Source: an uncultured Coriobacteriaceae bacterium
GTDB lineage: Bacteria; Actinomycetota; Coriobacteriia; Coriobacteriales; Atopobiaceae
Direction: 5' to 3'
Length of the DNA stretch: 12,974 nucleotides
Assembly (NCBI GenBank): GCA_900549525.1
Contig: UWSJ01000054.1
Span: 1-12,974 of the forward strand
Shown here: positions 7,702-12,974 of the stretch, one piece after another
Layout of the letters: every line of letters starts with the position of its first letter
How positions within the stretch are numbered: position 1 is the first letter of the stretch
Translations under genes and position numbers: made by a program
The notes under the pieces: model-generated
Seen by the model: the letters and a program-made list of their open reading frames with translations, nothing else
Databases searched by the model: none
What the model was told of the DNA's origin: nothing

Positions 7702-7767
7702 CGGATGGGCTGCGCCCCCGGCAACGGGACGCCTTTGTGGCGGAGCGCCTTGCGCCGGCGCGTCGTC

Positions 7768-9900
7768 CTAGCCGAGGACGTGCCCCGGGGCGAGCCATGC
7801 GGGCGCCTCGCTGCTCACGACGCGCGCCGCCGCATAGGCGCGGGGCAGGGACGTGACGCAGGAGGCCTGGTAGGCGCCGGACGGCATGAGCTCGAGCGCA
7901 AGTGCGCAGTCGACGCTCACCTCGTCCACGAGGGCAAGCGGCAGGAGTAGCACCATGCGCCTGCGGGCTGCGTCGTAGGCCGGCGCCACGTGCCGGTAGC
8001 TCCGGCGCGCCCTGCGCATCGAGAGCTCGACGGCGTCGTCGAGGGCACGACAGGCACGGCGGTAGCGACCGGGCTCGGACGTGACGGCGCGGGACAGCTC
8101 GCGCAGTGCCGACCGGCGAGCGGCCGGGTCGGTGCTGGCGAGCGCGTCGAGGCTCTGCTCGGCGTCGGCGCCCTCGACCAGCGTCGAGACGAATGCGCGC
8201 GGCAGGCGACGGAGCCCCTCGCCGAGAACCGCGCGGAAGTTGATGACCGTAAGGGCCTCGGCGCGAGGGCGGATGTCGTCAAGCGAGCGCAGGTACTCGG
8301 CCTGCGCGGGCATGGTGGCAAGGGACGACGATAGTCTCACGCCCAGCTCGCCCACGCCCGGGGTGGCAAAGCCGTCGAGGTGCCAGGGGATGTCGGAGCC
8401 CGTGGGGGAGAGCACCGCGGCGAGCGGCTCGTCGGCGGGCGTGGAAAGGCCGGTGTCGAAGGCGGCGAGCGAGCCGTCGGGGCTCACGGCGAGCTTGCCC
8501 TCGGCCCGCACGCGGGCGAGGGTGGCCGCAAGGTAGTCGCGCAGGATTCCGTAGCGGCTTTCCTTGCCCACGCCCTCGCCGGGATAGTTCCAGTGCTCGG
8601 GAGCCGACATCGTGGCGAGCGTGCCGAGGGTCGTTTCCCACGTGCCGATCTCCATGAACTGGGCGAGGTCTCGCACGGGGTCGGGTGCGGGCTCTCCCGT
8701 GCGCGGGCCGGTCGAGAGGTCGGTCCAGAAGCCGCCCTCCGCCTGGGGAAGGCCCTCGATGCCCGCGGCCTCGTGGGCATTCCCCGTGCCGTCGTCGCCG
8801 TCGACGAGCGTGAGGTGCCAGCGCCTCGACTCGCCCGGGCGGGACATGCGGCGGATGGTGACGCTCACGGGTGCCGACCCGTCTTCCTGCAGGTAGCGAA
8901 GGGGGAAGGTCGCAAGGTTGCGCGAGCCGGTGACGGTGCCGGTGGCGCGGGCGACGCGCCAGTCCTCGTCGAGCACGGCCATGAGGTCGGCCTCGATGGG
9001 CAGGATGCGCGTGAGCAGGCCGATGAGCGCCGACTTGATGGAGACCTCATCGGAGATGGAGGCGGGGAGGTCGTTGCGCGTATGCGCGGGGGCCGCCGAT
9101 GCGGAGGACGTCGGCACGGTTGCCACTGGCTTGGGTGGCTTTGCGACGGGTGCGGCTTCGGGGACGGGCACGGGCGCGGGAGCGGGCTCCGGCGTCGTCG
9201 GCGTGGGCGTCGGCTCGGCGGAGGCGAGGCGCTCCTGCTCGGCAATCTGCTCGAGGATGGAGGGCACGGCGGGCTTCGGCGTGGGTGCGGTCTCGTGCGT
9301 GGTGGCTATCGCCTGTTCGGGCTCCTGCACTGTCGCGGACTCGTGTGCCGGCGCATCCGCAGACTCCTGAACCGCCGCGGGCCCCTGCGCAACCTCGTCC
9401 GTTGGCTCCTGCGACGCGGGCTCAGATGCCTCGGGCGTGGCAGTTGGCGCTTCCGACGCGGCTGCGGGTTCCGGCGCGGCCAACGTCTCCTCCTCGGGCT
9501 GGGCCACCTCGCGCGTCTTGGGGCGCACGGGCTTGATCGAGCCCTTCTTGTGCTTCCGCGGCTTGCCGCCAGCCTTGCCGCCCTTCCCGGAGCTGCCCTC
9601 GCCCTTGGCCGAGCCCGCAAGCAGCGCGTCCCAGTCCTCGCGCCTGCGCAGTGTGACGTAGAAGCGCCCTCCCTTGAACGCCGTCATGTCGCAGATGCCG
9701 TCCAGTGCCGAGAAGAGCGCCGCCGCGTCCTCGTAGCCCAGGGCCTCGGCCGTGAGTTCCTCGCCTGCAAGCGCCTCGACGGCCTTGGGCAGAAACGTCT
9801 GCCTGCCCACGCCGATCTTCTCGGCCAGCACCTTATAGAAGTAGAGAAGGTTGGCTTCCGTGAACGCCACGGGCCCCTCCGAGATGTGCCGCTTTGCCAT
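7768..9900 (-). CDS. DUF3825-domain protein with N-terminal winged-helix-like domain
   Basis: A 710-residue soluble protein of unknown function. Residues about 12-92 form a compact domain whose pattern (LLYFYKVLAEK, then LGYEDAAALFSAL, then GGRFYVTL) recalls the OST-HTH/LOTUS winged helix, an RNA-binding fold; this is a tentative reading. A Gly/Lys patch (99-130, including KPRKHKKG) follows, then a low-complexity Pro/Ala/Glu/Thr linker to about 280. Residues about 416-704 match my memory of DUF3825: GTWETTLGTLATMSAPEHW, FDTGLSTPADEPLAAV, the PAYDAARRRMVLLLPLAL segment (640-657), and a C-terminal SLPRAYAAARV with AWL. A region at 284-368 before it may be a further small domain. ATG 9900 has a perfect AGGAGG 5 bases upstream. 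It is divergent from the HD gene. A minus-strand TAGCCT (9959-9954) fits a -10 box. The large open frame on the opposite strand is a codon-bias shadow. Confidence 0.82.
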   Translation of the reverse strand: MAKRHISEGPVAFTEANLLYFYKVLAEKIGVGRQTFLPKAVEALAGEELTAEALGYEDAAALFSALDGICDMTAFKGGRFYVTLRRREDWDALLAGSAKGEGSSGKGGKAGGKPRKHKKGSIKPVRPKTREVAQPEEETLAAPEPAAASEAPTATPEASEPASQEPTDEVAQGPAAVQESADAPAHESATVQEPEQAIATTHETAPTPKPAVPSILEQIAEQERLASAEPTPTPTTPEPAPAPVPVPEAAPVAKPPKPVATVPTSSASAAPAHTRNDLPASISDEVSIKSALIGLLTRILPIEADLMAVLDEDWRVARATGTVTGSRNLATFPLRYLQEDGSAPVSVTIRRMSRPGESRRWHLTLVDGDDGTGNAHEAAGIEGLPQAEGGFWTDLSTGPRTGEPAPDPVRDLAQFMEIGTWETTLGTLATMSAPEHWNYPGEGVGKESRYGILRDYLAATLARVRAEGKLAVSPDGSLAAFDTGLSTPADEPLAAVLSPTGSDIPWHLDGFATPGVGELGVRLSSSLATMPAQAEYLRSLDDIRPRAEALTVINFRAVLGEGLRRLPRAFVSTLVEGADAEQSLDALASTDPAARRSALRELSRAVTSEPGRYRRACRALDDAVELSMRRARRSYRHVAPAYDAARRRMVLLLPLALVDEVSVDCALALELMPSGAYQASCVTSLPRAYAAARVVSSEAPAWLAPGHVLG

Positions 9901-10087
9901 GTGTGCCTCCTTGCGCGCCTTGCTCGGCGCGGAATGTGCGTCTTGAACTCTCTAGGCTAGCACGGCCCTGCGTGCCATCGCCGCTCATGCGGCCCCCACC
10001 TTGCGAAACCCTGTCTTGACAAGGCAGTCGGCCCTGAGCACGCTTGTACGGGCTCTGTACGGGCTCATATGCAAGGGGGAGACGAGA

Positions 10088-10618
10088 ATGACGACGGACG
10101 ACCGGGGCAAGACCCGTGCTCACGAGCTTGCGCGGCAGGTGCGCGACGCGGCCCGCCTGCTCGAGCGCGACGGGCGGCTGGGACTTTGCCGTGGCTTTAT
10201 CCAGCACGGGGACGTCTCCGTGTACGCGCACGTCACGAGCGTGGCCCTGCAGAGCTGCCGCATCGCCGACACGCTGGCACGTCATGGCGTACGCGTCGAC
10301 CGCTCTTCGCTTGTGCGCGGGGCGCTGCTCCACGACTACTTCCTCTATGACTGGCACGTGCCCGACCCCAGCCATCGCCTGCACGGGTTCACCCACCCCT
10401 ACACGGCGCTACGCAACGCCGAGCACGACTTTGCGCTCACGAGTCGCGAGCGCAACATCATCGTGCACCACATGTTCCCGCTGACGCCGTTTCCGCCCAC
10501 CTGCCGCGAGGCGTGGATCGTATGCCTCGCCGACAAGGCGTGCGCCCTGCGCGAGACGCTGGCGCCGCGGGTTCCCGCCTGCCTGCTGCCCCGTTGGCTC
10601 AGGGAGGCGGGGGCGTGA
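10088..10618 (+). CDS. Small HD-domain protein (putative metal-dependent phosphohydrolase)
   Basis: A 176-residue protein with HD-superfamily metal ligands: H48 in YAHVTSVA, the HD doublet H82-D83 in LLHDYFLYD, H103 in GFTHP, the H127-H128 pair in IIVHHMFPL, and D149 in CLADKACA. HD proteins hydrolyse phosphate esters, often of nucleotides; the substrate here is unknown. The start at 10088 is set by AAGGGGGAG 6 bases upstream; upstream in-frame codons have no such site. Its stop overlaps the start of the next gene by 4 bases (GTGA), so the two are translationally coupled. In Firmicutes I recall similar HD proteins beside CmpB-like membrane proteins, which supports a joint role. Confidence 0.85.
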   Translation: MTTDDRGKTRAHELARQVRDAARLLERDGRLGLCRGFIQHGDVSVYAHVTSVALQSCRIADTLARHGVRVDRSSLVRGALLHDYFLYDWHVPDPSHRLHGFTHPYTALRNAEHDFALTSRERNIIVHHMFPLTPFPPTCREAWIVCLADKACALRETLAPRVPACLLPRWLREAGA

Positions 10619-11607
10619 AGGGGCCCGTCCTCGGGACGGTGGCTCTGCTCGCGGCGACCGAGGCCGCCACGGAAGCCCCCGCCGTGCCGCCCGGCTCCGT
10701 CTTGCTCGCCGCCGCTTCGGTTCCCCAGGCGCCGCTCTCGGCGTTGTTCCTGAGCTTCATGGTCTACGGCTTCATCGGCTGGGCGTGGGAGTCCACCGTG
10801 TGCTCGCTCTTGAGCGACCATCGCTTCTCCAATAGCGGGTTTCTGCTGGGGCCGGTGTGCCCGATCTACGGCGTTGGGGCGCTGACCTGCTGGTTATCGC
10901 TGAGATGCGTCCCCAGCGTGGTTGTGCTGTTCTTCGTGTCGGGCACGGTCTGCTGCGTCATCGAGTACCTCGTGGGCCTGGGGCTCGAGAAGTCAACGGG
11001 CGCTCGGTTCTGGGACTACGACGACAAGCCGATGAACATCCAGGGTCGCGTCTGCCTGTACGGGTTTCTCCTGTTTGGCGCGGGGGCGACACTCGTCTGC
11101 CGCGTGGTGGAGCCGGCCCTGCTCGCCGCGATGGCGCACGTCCCGGGCGTCGCGCTCGTGGCCATCGCGCTCGTGCTGCTCGCCCTGCTGCTCGTCGACC
11201 TCGTCTTTGCCATGGCAAGCTGGAGAAGGCTCTCCTCGCGTCTCGAGGAGGTTCGCGCCCAGCTGCAGATGCGCATGAACGACTCGCTTGGCGAGGCCTC
11301 CGATCGCATGCTTGAGGCGATTCCGGAGGGTGCCGTGGCTGCGGCGGGCCAGGCGTACGAGCGCACGAAGGAGGCCTCAGCCAACCTCGTGGCGAAGCTC
11401 GACCCGCGCGCCGCCGTGTCGAGCATTGGCAGGCCTTCCGTCCCGGAGTGGCTGCAGGAGGCGGCGGAGAAGCTCGTCTCGCGCTCCGGCCGTCGTGACC
11501 TGCGCTTCTTCAACGCCTTCCCGCGCCTGAGGATTCCGCGCTACGAAGGCGTCATCTCCGCCACCCACCTAAAGGACCGCGTGCGCGAGCTCTTTTCGCG
11601 GAGGTAG
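10615..11607 (+). CDS. CmpB-like multi-pass membrane protein (putative ABC transporter type IV permease family)
   Basis: A 330-residue protein. The first 200 residues hold about five to six hydrophobic segments with the CmpB-family marks NSGFLLGPVCPIYGVGAL (73-90), IEYLVGLGLEK (116-126) and FWDYDDKPMNIQGRVCL (132-148). Residues 201-330 are cytoplasmic, charged and probably helical (SSRLEEVRAQLQ, then ASDRMLEAI), ending in a basic tail. Despite the family name no ABC ATPase lies nearby, so transport is unproven. I chose GTG 10615 because AGGGAGG lies 7 bases upstream and the start overlaps the HD gene stop by 4 bases; an earlier in-frame ATG at 10513 would lie deep inside the HD gene. No terminator follows before the peptidase. 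Confidence 0.82.
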   Translation: MKGPVLGTVALLAATEAATEAPAVPPGSVLLAAASVPQAPLSALFLSFMVYGFIGWAWESTVCSLLSDHRFSNSGFLLGPVCPIYGVGALTCWLSLRCVPSVVVLFFVSGTVCCVIEYLVGLGLEKSTGARFWDYDDKPMNIQGRVCLYGFLLFGAGATLVCRVVEPALLAAMAHVPGVALVAIALVLLALLLVDLVFAMASWRRLSSRLEEVRAQLQMRMNDSLGEASDRMLEAIPEGAVAAAGQAYERTKEASANLVAKLDPRAAVSSIGRPSVPEWLQEAAEKLVSRSGRRDLRFFNAFPRLRIPRYEGVISATHLKDRVRELFSRR

Positions 11608-11680
11608 CGCAGGTTTCCCCTCAGGCCCTCGGTGATGCTAAGCTGTGCAGGTGCAAATACCCGAGCGAAAGAGGAACTAC

Positions 11681-12974
11681 ATGGACGTCAACCTAGACGA
11701 CGCCGTGGTGGAGGCCCCGCTCACGACCGAGGCCGACGTGGCCGCGGCCGAGGAGCTCGTGAGCTTCATCCACAACAGTCCGAGCATGTTCCACAGCATC
11801 GCGACGATTCGCGGCTACCTGGACGAGGCCGGCTTTGCCTACCTGCCCGAGTCTGCCACCTGGCTGCTCGAGCCAGGCGGCCGCTACTACACCGTCCGCA
11901 ACAACTCGAGCGTCATCGCCTGGAAGGTGGGCTCCGAGCTCGACGATCCCGAGCGCGGCGACTTCCACTTCCAGCTCTCCGCCGCTCACTCCGACTCGCC
12001 CACGTTCAAGCTCAAGACCGTCTCCGAGCTCGAGGGCCCCGACACCTACCTGCGTCTCGACACCGAGGCCTACGGCGGCATGATCGACTACACCTGGTTT
12101 GACAAGCCGCTGTCGCTCGCCGGCCGCGTGCTCGTGCGCGAGGGTTCGCGCATCGAGAGCCGCCTGCTGTCGCTCGACGCCCCGGTGGCCATCATCCCGA
12201 GCCTCGCCATCCACATGAACCGTCTGATGAACGAGAAGTTCTCGCCCAACCGCGCGAGCGACCTCTGCCCGATCCTGTCGGCCGGCGACCTCACGGTCGG
12301 CACCGTCGACGCGCTCGTGTCCGAGGCTCTGGGCATCGAGCCCGAGCAGATCGTCTCGCGTGACCTGTTCCTCGTGAACCTGCAGCCCGGCATGGTGTGG
12401 GGTGCCGCGAACGAGTTCGTCTCCACGCCCAAGCTCGACGACCTCGCCTGTGCCTTCACCTCGCTCAAGGCGTTCCTCGCGAGCGAGAACGAGCAGCACG
12501 TGAGCGTGTACTGCTGCTTTGACAACGAGGAGGTCGGCTCCAACACCAAGCAGGGTGCCATGTCGACCTTCCTGCGCGACACCCTCGGCCGCGTGTCCGA
12601 GGCGCTGGGCCGCACCAACGAGGACCTGCGTCGTGCGCTCGCCAAGTCGATGCTCGTGAGCTGCGACAACGCCCACGCCATCCACCCCAACCAGCCGGAC
12701 AAGGCCGACAAGGCCAACTACCCCGTGCTCAACGGCGGTATGGTCATCAAGGAGGCGGCGAACCAGAAGTACTGCTCTGACGCCTTCAGCCGCGCGGTCT
12801 TCGAGGCCGTGTGCGACGACGCCGACGTGCCCACGCAGACCTTTGCCAACCGCTCCGACATGATGGGCGGCTCCACGCTGGGCAACCTGTCCAACATCCA
12901 GGTGAGCCTCCACGCCGTCGACGTGGGCCTGCCGCAGCTGGCCATGCACTCCAGCTACGAGACGGGCGGCACGC
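11681..12974 (+). CDS. apeB: M18-family aspartyl aminopeptidase (C-terminal end beyond window)
   Basis: A cytosolic zinc aminopeptidase that removes acidic N-terminal residues from peptides. 431 residues are visible; the family is about 430-460, so only some 10-30 residues are missing. Metal and active-site residues in order: H103 in SAAHSDSP, D254 in LDDLACAF (bridging), E283-E284 in DNEEVGS (catalytic base and ligand), D329 in SCDNAHA, and H423 in AMHSSYETG. ATG 11681 has AGAGGA 5 bases upstream. A TAAGCT at 11639-11644 fits a TANNNT -10 box, so it may have its own promoter, 73 bases after the membrane-protein gene. Nothing unusual in the active site. The symbol follows use in other bacteria. 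Confidence 0.95.
   Translation, partial: MDVNLDDAVVEAPLTTEADVAAAEELVSFIHNSPSMFHSIATIRGYLDEAGFAYLPESATWLLEPGGRYYTVRNNSSVIAWKVGSELDDPERGDFHFQLSAAHSDSPTFKLKTVSELEGPDTYLRLDTEAYGGMIDYTWFDKPLSLAGRVLVREGSRIESRLLSLDAPVAIIPSLAIHMNRLMNEKFSPNRASDLCPILSAGDLTVGTVDALVSEALGIEPEQIVSRDLFLVNLQPGMVWGAANEFVSTPKLDDLACAFTSLKAFLASENEQHVSVYCCFDNEEVGSNTKQGAMSTFLRDTLGRVSEALGRTNEDLRRALAKSMLVSCDNAHAIHPNQPDKADKANYPVLNGGMVIKEAANQKYCSDAFSRAVFEAVCDDADVPTQTFANRSDMMGGSTLGNLSNIQVSLHAVDVGLPQLAMHSSYETGGT

Noticed and set aside
8380..9960. 526-residue plus-strand open frame opposite the DUF3825 gene
   Set aside because: Rich in Gly, Arg and Leu with no recognisable domain or Shine-Dalgarno; the minus-strand gene has a recognisable family and a perfect AGGAGG.

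Overview
The window is high-GC bacterial chromosome whose gene content and codon use suggest an actinobacterium. I infer class Coriobacteriia (Atopobiaceae/Olsenella- or Collinsella-like) from the type III glutamine synthetase, the CmpB-like membrane protein next to an HD protein, and the actinobacterial -10-like sequences. That placement is inference, not a database result. I see no phage, insertion sequence, CRISPR array, tRNA or rRNA.

Layout. (1) 1-1580, minus: the N-terminal 526 residues of a type III glutamine synthetase running off the left edge, with a GC-rich stem-loop in its leader. (2) 1858-4184, plus: a membrane-anchored NodB-type polysaccharide deacetylase followed 8 bases later by endonuclease III (nth). 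(3) 4288-5118, plus: a tyrosine/dual-specificity phosphatase. (4) 5119-5796: a non-coding stretch with a degenerate 26-base direct repeat and little else I can assign. (5) 5797-7547, minus: an MHS-family MFS transporter with a strong terminator behind it and a long, highly structured leader in front. (6) 7768-9900, minus: a 710-residue protein of unknown function with a DUF3825-like C-terminus. (7) 10088-11607, plus: a translationally coupled pair, a small HD-domain protein and a CmpB-like membrane protein. (8) 11681 to the right edge, plus: an almost complete M18 aspartyl aminopeptidase.

The most interesting element is the leader of the MFS gene. On the minus strand it encodes a 16-residue peptide, MTQTATTLVEIIRVIS, with six branched-chain residues behind a GGAGG ribosome binding site. 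The stop codon starts the 5' arm of a perfect 13-bp hairpin. Downstream lie three mutually exclusive pairings (a 9-bp alternate hairpin, a 7-bp antiterminator and a GC-rich terminator followed by UUUUCUUUU). Together these form a complete, logically consistent ribosome-mediated attenuator of the kind known for ilv/leu operons, here placed in front of a transporter. This suggests the transporter moves a branched-chain amino acid or a related 2-oxo acid or precursor. In the read-through RNA the terminator arms can also refold with downstream sequence into a perfectly paired three-way junction (7231-7332).

Other genes are mainly housekeeping: nitrogen assimilation (glutamine synthetase), envelope modification (deacetylase), base-excision repair (nth) and peptide turnover (M18 peptidase). 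The DUF3825 protein and the HD/CmpB pair are divergently transcribed and have no clear known function.
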